64,000 bases of DNA from the NCBI GenBank assembly GCA_965242565.1, contig OZ251457.1, forward strand, positions 2,728,001 to 2,792,000, written 5' to 3'. Positions 25,538-32,942 of the stretch are shown piece by piece. This stretch comes from CATQGW01 sp965242565. GTDB lineage: Bacteria > Chloroflexota > Dehalococcoidia > Bin125. The notes under the pieces were generated by a model. The model had not been told where the DNA came from. It did not search any database and saw nothing but the letters and a program-made list of their open reading frames with translations. The position numbers were made by a program, and so were the translations under genes. Within the stretch, counting starts at the first letter, position 1. Each line of letters starts with the position of its first letter.

Positions 25538-26101
25538 CTACCCTCCCGCTTCCGCCCGCACCGCCGCGACCGCCTCCGCAATCGCCGCGTCGATCCGCTC
25601 GCAGAGCAGCCCCGGCTGACGCTCGAACATCCCCCGCACCCACGCGATCCGCCAGCGCTGCTCCAGGCTCAGCAGCCGCGCCGCCTCCGCTGCCGCCACC
25701 TCATCCTCGTCCTCGATCACCGCCTCCTCACCGGGCCGAATCAGCGCGTCCAGCAGCAGATCGCGGTACTCAATCACCTCCCCGTCGCAGCGCACCCCTT
25801 CCAGCGCGTCCAGCCGATAGATGCGCAGCGACCCGTCCGGCCGATGGATGCGGTAGGCCCCGTACGGCCGCCCCGGCCACCAGACGCCCCACGACGTGAA
25901 GCCCGCCGAGCCCTCGAACGGCGGCGAGCCGTCCGACACCCAGCGGCCCACGATCAGCTCCGGCGTCGCCAGCCAGCGCTCCAACGCGAACTCCTGCGCC
26001 GCCCCGTCGAGCGTGATCTTGCGCTCCGTCAGCCGCGCCGCCGGAGCCGGCGGCAGCTGCCCGCACGCCGTCCCGCGCTTCGGTTGACTCGGCTGACTCA
26101 T
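25538..26101 (-). CDS. DUF402 domain protein
   Basis: 187 residues carrying the DUF402 pattern (FomD/nucleoside diphosphatase-like fold): YRIHRPDGSLRIYRLDALEG, VIEYRDLLLDALIRPGEEAV and IEDEDEVAAAEAARLLS, which holds the acidic metal-binding cluster. Members hydrolyse nucleoside di/triphosphates or CMP-activated phosphonates; this one's substrate is unknown. ATG at 26099-26101 chosen because the longer frame runs into the purA leader. Ten bases upstream of the methylase on the same strand, so probably one transcript. Confidence 0.82.
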   Translation of the reverse strand: MSQPSQPKRGTACGQLPPAPAARLTERKITLDGAAQEFALERWLATPELIVGRWVSDGSPPFEGSAGFTSWGVWWPGRPYGAYRIHRPDGSLRIYRLDALEGVRCDGEVIEYRDLLLDALIRPGEEAVIEDEDEVAAAEAARLLSLEQRWRIAWVRGMFERQPGLLCERIDAAIAEAVAAVRAEAGG

Positions 26102-26252
26102 ATGCGGAATGTACCCTGCGCCGCTCCGTGATCCCCGTGTTAAGCTCACTGCTGGCCGCGCGCGGCGGCGCTTCCGTCAGGCTGCCCGCGCCAACCGCGC
26201 ATCGTCCGGCCCGCAACGACCGACCGGAGAGACTGAACAGGAGCGTCCGCCC

Positions 26253-27542
26253 ATGCCCGCAGTGGTCGTGATCGGTGGCCAATGGGGCGACGAAGGCAAG
26301 GGCCGCGTTGTCGACCTGCTCGCGCGCAAGGCCGCCATCGTTGTGCGCTACTCCGCCGGCAACAACGCCGGACACACCATCGTCAACCGGATGGGCGAAT
26401 TCGCCCTGCACCTCGTCCCCGCCGGCATCTTCTACCCCGAAAAAACATCGATCATCGGCAACGGCGTCGTGATCGACCCCGCTGTCCTGATCGACGAAAT
26501 CACCAAGCTCGAGACCCGCGGCGTCAGCACCGAGCGCCTGCGCGTCTCCGATCGCGCCCACCTGATCATGCCCTGGCACCCGATCATCGACCACGCCGAC
26601 GAAGCGATGCGCGGCCCGCAGGCCGTCGGCACGACCGGCAAGGGCGTCGGCCCCGCCTTCACCGACAAGGTCGCCCGCTGGGGCATCCGGATGAGCGAAC
26701 TCGCCGACCCCGAAGGCTTCGCCGCCCGCCTGCGCATGGTGCTCGACTACAAGAACCAGGTGCTGACCAAGCTCTACGACCTGCCGCCGCTCGACTTCGA
26801 CGACATCTTCGAGAGCTACCGCGGCTACTGGGCCCGCCTCGCCCCCTATGTCACCGACACCAGCGCCATCTGTCAGGACGCCCTGCACGACGGGCGGCGC
26901 ATCCTGCTCGAGGGCGCGCAGGGGGCCCTGCTTGACCTCGACAGCGGCACCTACGACTACGTCACCTCCTCCGTGCCCACCTCGATGGCCGCCGGCGCGG
27001 CGATCGGCGCCGGCATCGCGCCCAACGACATCGACCGCGTGATCGGCGTCTACAAGGCTTACCAAACCCGCGTCGGCAACGGTCCGATGCCCACCGAACT
27101 GCTCGGCGCGGAAGGCGACCGCCTGCGCGACGCCGGGCGCGAATACGGCACGACGACCGGCCGCCCGCGCCGCTGCGGATGGTTCGACAGCGTCGCCGCC
27201 CGCTACACCATCCGGCTCAACGGCTGCCAGAGCATCTCGCTCACTCGGCTTGATGTGCTCGACGAGTTCGAGCTGCTCAAAGTCTGCGTCGCCTACACCG
27301 TTGACGGCCGCCGCGTCGAAACCTTTCCCAGCTCCAGCGCCGCCGTCGCCGCCGCCCAACCCGTCTACGAAGAGCTGCCCGGCTGGCAGACCGACACCAG
27401 CCACTGCCGCAACTTCGACGACCTGCCCGCCAACGCCCAGACCTACGTGCGCCGCATTGAAGAGCTGATCGGCGCCCCCGCCGCCCTGGTCAGCGTCGGC
27501 CCTGAGCGCGACCAGGCCATCATCGTCGACCCCATCCTCTAA
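26253..27542 (+). CDS. purA: Adenylosuccinate synthetase
   Basis: GTP-dependent conversion of IMP and aspartate to adenylosuccinate. 429 residues, the standard length. P-loop VVIGGQWGDEGKGRVVDLL at the very start, then GNNAGHTIV, TTGKGVGPAFTDK, GAQGALLDLDSGTYDYVT and TTTGRPRRCGWFD. The ATG at 26253 gives the canonical N-terminus and has GGAG about ten bases upstream; the frame is open further back but without protein-like sequence. Single gene, followed by a long repeat-rich gap. Confidence 0.98.
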   Translation: MPAVVVIGGQWGDEGKGRVVDLLARKAAIVVRYSAGNNAGHTIVNRMGEFALHLVPAGIFYPEKTSIIGNGVVIDPAVLIDEITKLETRGVSTERLRVSDRAHLIMPWHPIIDHADEAMRGPQAVGTTGKGVGPAFTDKVARWGIRMSELADPEGFAARLRMVLDYKNQVLTKLYDLPPLDFDDIFESYRGYWARLAPYVTDTSAICQDALHDGRRILLEGAQGALLDLDSGTYDYVTSSVPTSMAAGAAIGAGIAPNDIDRVIGVYKAYQTRVGNGPMPTELLGAEGDRLRDAGREYGTTTGRPRRCGWFDSVAARYTIRLNGCQSISLTRLDVLDEFELLKVCVAYTVDGRRVETFPSSSAAVAAAQPVYEELPGWQTDTSHCRNFDDLPANAQTYVRRIEELIGAPAALVSVGPERDQAIIVDPIL

Positions 27543-28315
27543 CCCCCGCCGCCCACCATCTCTCTGCCGCTCCCGCATCTTCTCCCTCGCCATCCTCGCC
27601 CACCCCCTTCCTCCACCGCCCACCCTCTTCCTCCACCGCCCTGCCCCCATCACCCCTGCCCCCATCACCCCTGCGCCCATCCCTCCGTCATACCCGCGCT
27701 TGCCGCGGGTATCTCGACGTGAACAGCACCAACGCCGCAGTCCGCCGCCCCGCCCCGCGATCCGCCGCCCCCATGCACGCGGAGCCTACCCCCGGCACCC
27801 CCGCGCTGTCCCCTTTATCATACTCGCGCTTGCCTCTCTCCGTCATACCCGCGCTTGCCGCGGGTATCTCGACGCGAACAGCACCAACGCCGCATCCCGC
27901 GCTGCCCACCCCTCTTCCCGTCATTCCCCCCCGTCGCCCCCGCGCACGCGGGGGCCCAAACCCAAGCCCGCCCGCTGCGCCGGGGAATCGAGCCGCCCGC
28001 CAACGCGCACTCGCCGCACAACGCCGCACCGCCGCTGCTCTGGATCGTGATACGCTCCCTCGCTCCAACAGAACCCATGTCCACCACCCGTGCCTGCCTC
28101 AATGTCCGAACAACCCCGAACAACCCCGAACAACCCCGAACAACCCCGAACAACCCCGAACAACCCCGAACAACCCTTACCACCTCGACCAGATAGGAAC
28201 CACATCCACACGCACCCGACCAACCCCGAACAAACCTGACCAAACCCGACCAAACCGCGCCCATCACCCACCTCCCTAACCCGGCGCTCGGATAACCTCA
28301 ATCGCGGAGGACCGC
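27543..28315. repeat. Repeat-rich intergenic region
   Basis: 773 bases without a credible gene. Contains: a short C-rich tandem stretch (27560-27680, CCTCCACCGCCC and CCCATCACCCCTG units); two ~55-base copies of a REP unit, CGTCATACCCGCGCTTGCCG..., ending AACAGCACCAACGCCGCA, at 27683-27739 and 27841-27894; a core-only copy of the dispersed hairpin element at 27932-27967 with a different stem (CCCCCGCG/CGCGGGGG); and a 10-base tandem array at 28104-28176. Several long open frames cross it, but their proline/arginine composition is what this base content yields by chance. Confidence 0.8.
28104..28176. repeat. Ten-base tandem repeat (CAACCCCGAA)n
   Basis: Six perfect CAACCCCGAA units plus partial ends, followed at 28215-28256 by spaced relatives (GACCAACCCCGAACAAACCTGACCAAACC broken into CCGACCAA and GAACAA words). 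The complementary words TTGTTCGGGG and GGTTGGTCAGG fill 54838-55070. There are no unique spacers, so it is not CRISPR. Confidence 0.85.
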
Positions 28316-28855
28316 ATGTCGGAGACCGCCCTATCAATCCTGATCTGGCTGCACGTGATCGGCGTCGCCGTCTGGCTTGGCGGACAGATCCTGACCGCCG
28401 CCGCCGTGATCCCCACCCTCCGCACCGTGGGCGACCGCGAGTTCTGGCTCGCCGCGCTCGAAGGCTTCACCCGCCGCTTCGGGCGCATCGGCATCGCCGC
28501 CATGATCATCATCGTCATCACCGGCGGCGCGATGATCGACCCGCGTCTCGACCAGGCCGAAAACTTCGGCGCATCGTTCTACGACGCCCGCTGGGGCGTC
28601 ATCTTCGTCGCCAAAATGGCCCTCTGGGCCGCCATGATCGCCGTCATCGGCCTGCACCAGTTCGTCTTCGGCCCGCGCCAGCTCGAGCTGGCCCGCCAGG
28701 CTGTCGCCGCCGGCGACGCCGACGACAGCGCCGAACTGCGCCGCGTGCGGCGGCTGACCATCGCGCTCTCCGTCGTCGGTCTGCTGCTCACCCTCGCCGT
28801 CGCTGCTGCCGGCGCCTTCCTCGGCAATCACAACTTCTCCATGAACCCCGCCTGA
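28316..28855 (+). CDS. CopD-like/DUF4149 four-helix membrane protein
   Basis: 179 residues, four predicted helices: ALSILIWLHVIGVAVWLGGQ (with the conserved HxxGxxxWxGG signature of the CopD/DUF4149 group), IGIAAMIIIVITGGAMI, VAKMALWAAMIAVIGLHQFV and ALSVVGLLLTLAVAAAGAFL. His residues on helices 1 and 3 could bind heme b or copper, as proposed for CopD-type proteins. The ATG follows CGGAGG. It is 15 bases upstream of the TlpA-like gene, suggesting a shared transcript and a possible link to redox or metal handling. Confidence 0.8.
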   Translation: MSETALSILIWLHVIGVAVWLGGQILTAAAVIPTLRTVGDREFWLAALEGFTRRFGRIGIAAMIIIVITGGAMIDPRLDQAENFGASFYDARWGVIFVAKMALWAAMIAVIGLHQFVFGPRQLELARQAVAAGDADDSAELRRVRRLTIALSVVGLLLTLAVAAAGAFLGNHNFSMNPA

Positions 28856-28870
28856 TGGACCTCGCCTGAC

Positions 28871-29830
28871 ATGCTCCGATCCTCCCTCACCGCCGCTATC
28901 GCCCTGATCACCTTCAGCGCCCTCATCGCGCTTGCCGGCGGGTTCGCCGCTGCGCCGCCCGTCGCCGCCCAGAGTGAAAACGAAAGCGTCGAGGTGCGCA
29001 TCGCGGCCCGCAAAGCCGCCGACGGCCGCGTCGAAATGTGCATCCAGATCAACGCCGAACAGCAGCGCCGCTGCCCCGGCGCGCGGCACTTCCCCTACCC
29101 GGAGATGGCCGTCAACGAGTGGCGCGTCTCCTCCGTCGTGCGGGTTGGGCGCGCCGTGCTCGGCGTGCGCGCCCGTCGCGCCGCCGGCGGCTGGGTCGAA
29201 CTCGCGCTCACCGCGACGGTCGACGGCCAGACCCGCATCTACCGACCGGAGCGGCGCTTCTTCAACTGGGAAAACACCGCCGTCGACCGCTGGCTGCGCA
29301 GCTCGTCGGTCTCGGTGCGAACCGCTGGCTGCGCGCTGCCGACGGGCCTCGCCGCCGACGCGCCGCGCCTCCAACGCGGGCGCCCCGCGCCCGACTTCGC
29401 GCTCCAACGCTTCGAAGACGAGTGCGCCGTCTCGCTCTCCGACCTGCGCGGACGCACCGTCCTGCTCGCCTTTTGGTCGTCCTGGGACAGCGCCGGGCGC
29501 GCGCTGCTGAGGCGACTCGACCAGCTCTGGCGCGCCCGCGGCGGTGACAACGGAGACCTCGCCGTGCTCGCGATCAACGTCTACGACCAGCGCGGCGCGG
29601 CGCAGCGCGCCTTCGTCCAGACCGGCGTCGGCTTCCCCGCCGCACTCGACCCACAGGCCGAAGTCGCCCGCCACTACCGCATCGACGGCCTGCCCGAGCT
29701 GCTGCTGATCGATCCCGACGGCGTCTTCCGCGAGCGCATCACCGGCGCAGCCGGCGCGTCGGCCATCAACGCCGCCATCAACACAGCCAACAACGCAACA
29801 AGCGCGCGCGGCGGCGGCGCATCGCCCTGA
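28871..29830 (+). CDS. Secreted TlpA/AhpC-fold protein without CXXC
   Basis: 319 residues. A signal peptide (LRSSLTAAIALITFSALIALAGG then AAPPVAAQS) directs export. Residues ~45-165 form a domain I do not recognise; residues ~175-305 are a thioredoxin-like TlpA/ResA domain (LQRGRPAPDFALQRFEDE, VSLSDLRGRTVLLAFWSSWD, LPELLLIDPDGVF). Where TlpA has WCxPC, this protein has SSWDSAG, so both redox cysteines are gone. It is probably a binding or structural relative rather than a thiol reductase. Confidence 0.8.
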   Translation: MLRSSLTAAIALITFSALIALAGGFAAAPPVAAQSENESVEVRIAARKAADGRVEMCIQINAEQQRRCPGARHFPYPEMAVNEWRVSSVVRVGRAVLGVRARRAAGGWVELALTATVDGQTRIYRPERRFFNWENTAVDRWLRSSSVSVRTAGCALPTGLAADAPRLQRGRPAPDFALQRFEDECAVSLSDLRGRTVLLAFWSSWDSAGRALLRRLDQLWRARGGDNGDLAVLAINVYDQRGAAQRAFVQTGVGFPAALDPQAEVARHYRIDGLPELLLIDPDGVFRERITGAAGASAINAAINTANNATSARGGGASP

Positions 29831-29907
29831 CGCAGCGGCGGCGACGGTGATCTAAACTGCCATCGTTCCCCACCGACGACGAGGCTCAATCAGCACGGAG
29901 ACCGCGA

Positions 29908-30798
29908 ATGCCCGAATTCGAAGACATCCTCTACGAGACCAAAGGCCGACTGGCGATCGTCACCCTCAACCGCCCCGAGAAGATGAACGCCCTCAGCCAC
30001 CGCCTCCGCGCCGAACTGTTCAGCGCCCTCAAGGACGCCGAAGCCGACGACGATGTCCGTGTCGCGATCATCCGCGGCGCCGGCCGCACCTTCTCCGCCG
30101 GCTACGACATCACTCCGGTGCCGAACCTCTCCGAGTCCGACTACCTCGACATCCGCTCCGGTCTGCCCAGCGTCGGACCCATCCACCCCGGACAAGGCCA
30201 GTGGCCGCAGCATCTGCTCAGCGGCTACTGGCAGATCTGGGAGCTGACCAAGCCCGTCATCGCCCAGGTCCACGGCTACTGCCTCGCCGGCGGTTCCGAA
30301 CTGGCCAGCATGTGCGACCTCATGTTCGTGGCCGATGACGCCATCATCGGCTACCCGCCCGTGCGCGCCATGACCACCGTCGACGTGCTCTACCACCCCT
30401 GGCACATGTCGATGCGCAAGGCCCGCGAGCTCACCTACACCGGCGACTCGGTCACCGGCGCGGAGGCCGTCGAGCTGGGCTGGGCCAACCGCGCCTTCTC
30501 CGTAGACGACCTCGCCGCCGAAACCGAGGCGTTCGCCGAGCGCATCGCCAACATCGCGCCCGACATGGTGCAGATGAGCAAGCGCGGCATCAACCGCGCC
30601 TACGAGGTCATGGGCATTCGCACCGCGCTCGCCGTGGGTGCCGATATCCAGGCGCTTTCCACCTACCGCAACAGCGCCGGCGAGTTCGGCGCAATCGCCC
30701 GCGAAAAAGGCCTCAAAGCGGCCCTCGACTGGCGCGACGGTCCCTTCCAGGACTACGGCGCGTCGAAAACCCGCCCCAGCGCGCCGAGCGCTCAGTGA
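29908..30798 (+). CDS. Enoyl-CoA hydratase/isomerase family protein
   Basis: 296 residues, crotonase fold. LAIVTLNRPEKMNALSHRL, the first oxyanion loop GRTFSAGYDI, and the second GYCLAGGSELASMCDLMF. The position of the second catalytic Glu seems occupied differently (YPPVRAMTTVDVLYHPWHMS), which is common in crotonases with other chemistry. The ATG follows GGAG by 7 bases. It stands alone between the TlpA-like gene and a cytochrome c gene; it may serve the fatty- or aromatic-acyl-CoA pathways of this region. Confidence 0.92.
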   Translation: MPEFEDILYETKGRLAIVTLNRPEKMNALSHRLRAELFSALKDAEADDDVRVAIIRGAGRTFSAGYDITPVPNLSESDYLDIRSGLPSVGPIHPGQGQWPQHLLSGYWQIWELTKPVIAQVHGYCLAGGSELASMCDLMFVADDAIIGYPPVRAMTTVDVLYHPWHMSMRKARELTYTGDSVTGAEAVELGWANRAFSVDDLAAETEAFAERIANIAPDMVQMSKRGINRAYEVMGIRTALAVGADIQALSTYRNSAGEFGAIAREKGLKAALDWRDGPFQDYGASKTRPSAPSAQ

Positions 30799-30929
30799 AC
30801 CAGCCGTGCCGGTGAACTCGCCGCCGAACCCGCTTACGCTGCGGCGTTCCCTTTAAGCGGGTGCGCGGGTACCATAGTGCGCGAGCCGTGCGGCGCTGAT
30901 GCGCGGCCTCGCTTGAGGTGAATCGGGCT

Positions 30930-31532
30930 ATGCCGACCCAGGGAATCCCCCAGTCGTTCGGGCTGTTGATGGTCTTCGCGCTGCTCGCCGCGGGCGTGTT
31001 CGCCCTCGTCGGTTTCGCCATCGTCAAGGGCCAGGACCGCCACGAGCTCGAAGGCCGCGTCGAATCCAGCGCCGCCGCTGTCGCACTCTGGGAGAGCGGC
31101 GATTTCTGCATCCCCGAAGGCCAGGAAGCCGACCCCTCGCTGGAGCTGCTCGACCGCGCTCCCGAAACCTGCGCCGAGGCCGCGCCGCTCCCCATCGAAG
31201 TGATCGATGAAGAGGCGCTGCGCGCCGCCGCCAACCCCATCCGCGGCGCCGAGCTCTACATCGCCAACGGCTGCCAGGTCTGCCACGGCGACAGCGGCCA
31301 GGGCATCGTCGGCCCCACCATCGCCCAGACCGGGCTCGACATCCAGAACGTGCTCGCCCAATACCGCCAGCCGCGCGGCGTCATGACCCGCCAGACCGCC
31401 GAGGATGTCCCGCCCGAAGACATCGCCGACATCTGGTCCTGGCTGCAAACTCTGCCGTTGCCCGACGAGCTGATCGATCCCGACAACAACGCCCTCGGCC
31501 ACGAAGAGATCGGCCGGTTCGCCGCCAACTGA
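30930..31532 (+). CDS. Membrane-anchored monoheme cytochrome c
   Basis: 200 residues: an N-terminal anchor (FGLLMVFALLAAGVFALVGFAI), a ~70-residue linker, then a class I cytochrome c domain with RGAELYIANGCQVCHGDSGQG (heme site CQVCH) and a likely axial Met in RGVMTRQ. Faces outward and probably carries electrons from the bc complex encoded at 36303-39962 or to an oxidase. The ATG at 30930 has GAGG about ten bases upstream; a GTG four codons earlier is also possible. Confidence 0.9.
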   Translation: MPTQGIPQSFGLLMVFALLAAGVFALVGFAIVKGQDRHELEGRVESSAAAVALWESGDFCIPEGQEADPSLELLDRAPETCAEAAPLPIEVIDEEALRAAANPIRGAELYIANGCQVCHGDSGQGIVGPTIAQTGLDIQNVLAQYRQPRGVMTRQTAEDVPPEDIADIWSWLQTLPLPDELIDPDNNALGHEEIGRFAAN

Positions 31533-31558
31533 CCGGCGGCCGCCCTACGTGCCGGGGC

Positions 31559-32359
31559 CTACTTGCCGGGGTAGGCCTCCGCCAGCAGCCCATCCAGAAT
31601 TTCGTTGAACTGCTCCGGCAGCTCCCAGTACACGGAGTGTCCGCCGCGCGGCACTTCGACGTAGCGCGCGCCGGGCACGTGTTCGCTGGCGGCTTTGATC
31701 AGCGGCGCGGGGATGATTGCGTCATGCTCGCCGGCGAGGAAGATGACGGGCATTGTGAGGGCGCTGAGCCGGTCGACCGGCACGGCGCCCTGGTCGGGGC
31801 CGAAGGTGAGCGCCCCGCCGCCGGCTTCCAGCGGCGGGTTGAGGCCGCGCACCTGCTGGTAGAGGAAGAGCTTGTCGGGCTCGCGCTCGATGAAATCGGG
31901 GCCGACCATCATGGTTTGACCGCCGCCCTCCGCGTTGCTCTGTGCCTGCTCGACGGCTTTGGCCATCTCGCGCAGGAGGTGTTCATCCCAGATGCCGAGG
32001 AAGGTGTCGGCCATCAGCAGCCCGCGCACGCGGTCGGGGTGGTGAACGGTGTAGGGCAGCACGGAGAGGCCACCCATCGACTGTCCGACGAGCACGGCGT
32101 GGGGGATTTCGAGGGCGTCCAGCAGCTCTTCGAGGTCGCGTCGGAAGGCGGCGCGGCCCTCGCCGGAAAGATCGCGGCTTTGCCCCCAGCCGCGCACTTC
32201 GTAGGTGAGACAGCGGAAGCGCTCGCGGAAGCTGGGAATTTGCTGCCACCAGCTAAGGTGGTTGCCGCCGGCGCCGTGGACGAAGACGATGGTCTCATCG
32301 GCGTCGCCGAACACATCGTAGACAAGCGTCCCCCCGGTAGTCTCAAGCGTGCTGGTCAT
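31559..32359 (-). CDS. Alpha/beta hydrolase
   Basis: 266 residues, a complete alpha/beta hydrolase. Oxyanion region VFVHGAGGNHLSWW, nucleophile elbow VGQSMGGLS (Ser), catalytic Asp in LAGEHDAII and His in PRGGHSVYWE. The cap between residues ~130 and 190 is short. Without a signal peptide it is cytoplasmic. Substrate unknown: esterase, lactonase or C-C bond hydrolase are all possible. Single gene, convergent with the cytochrome c gene. Confidence 0.9.
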   Translation of the reverse strand: MTSTLETTGGTLVYDVFGDADETIVFVHGAGGNHLSWWQQIPSFRERFRCLTYEVRGWGQSRDLSGEGRAAFRRDLEELLDALEIPHAVLVGQSMGGLSVLPYTVHHPDRVRGLLMADTFLGIWDEHLLREMAKAVEQAQSNAEGGGQTMMVGPDFIEREPDKLFLYQQVRGLNPPLEAGGGALTFGPDQGAVPVDRLSALTMPVIFLAGEHDAIIPAPLIKAASEHVPGARYVEVPRGGHSVYWELPEQFNEILDGLLAEAYPGK

Positions 32360-32436
32360 ACATCCCCCTCTTCGCTGCGAGAAGCAAAGGCTACCGCGCC
32401 GGTGCCAAACACACCGGCATCAGACCGTCGCCCCCG

Positions 32437-32512
32437 CCCCCGTCATTCCCGCCGCCGTCCCTCCGTCATTCCCGCCGCCGTCCCTCCGTCATTCCCGCCC
32501 CTGAGCGGGAAT
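32437..32512. repeat. Three tandem REP-like half-sites and one palindrome
   Basis: CGTCATTCCCGCCGCCGTCCCTC occurs in two tandem copies of about 24 bases, and a third ends in the palindrome ATTCCCGCccctGAGCGGGAAT. Same family as the palindrome at 24656. No gene here. Confidence 0.75.
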
Positions 32513-32549
32513 CGGCCCCATCACACCCCAGCTACGCGCAACCTCTTGT

Positions 32550-32733
32550 CCGTCGCCCCAGACTTGATCTGGGGGCCCAAACCCAACGCCGTCTGCAACG
32601 CGAAGGCCCGAGCTTGCCCGCCAACACCCGTTCCCAGCTCCCCTCGAGACGCCGCGCCGCCAACAACCGCCGTGCAAATGCCCCATCCCGCCCACGCCGT
32701 GATACCGTCGTTTCCACAACAGAACAACAGATC
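32550..32733 (-). repeat. Dispersed intergenic element, copy 2 (reverse, near full length)
   Basis: About 185 bases that match, in reverse complement, 55096-55278 over their whole length with scattered substitutions. Starts with hairpin CCCCAGACTTGATCTGGGG (32556-32574), continues GCCCAAACCCAACGCCGTC, GAGCTTGCCCGCCAACACCC, TCGAGACGCCGCGCCG, AATGCCCCATCCCGCCCACG, GTGATACCGTCG, and ends CCACAACAGAACAA. The outer flank ACGCGCAACCTCTTGTCCGT (32532-32551) is shared with copy 3 only. No open frame is conserved between copies. Confidence 0.88.
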
Positions 32734-32942
32734 TATCAATGCCCGCCTCCACTCACCACACCGCAACAACACATCTTGACCGACCCCTACCAAACCTGAC
32801 CACGACTGACCAACATGGCGGGCGGCAGAGGCAGCGCGCAGAGCGGCGGGGTCGATTCTCCCCTTCGAGCCGGGGGCAAGCTCCGTTCGGGGGTGGGAAT
32901 GACGGAGGGATGGTGGCGGGAATGGGAAAGGTGGCGGGTAGG
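32734..32942. other. Intergenic region with repeat debris
   Basis: Contains relatives of the GACCAAACC words of the ten-base array (TACCAAACCTGACC at about 32789) and a diverged REP unit (GGTGGGAATGACGGAGGG near 32895). No gene seen; the PgpH-like gene ends at 32943 on the minus strand. Confidence 0.5.

Noticed and set aside
28104..28176. A CRISPR-like array
   Set aside because: Ten-base perfect tandem units with no unique spacers, no 24-40 base repeats, and no cas genes in the window.
27719..28279. Proline/arginine/threonine-rich open frames in the gap after purA
   Set aside because: They are translations of REP units and the ten-base array; all three frames are open because the repeat lacks stop codons.
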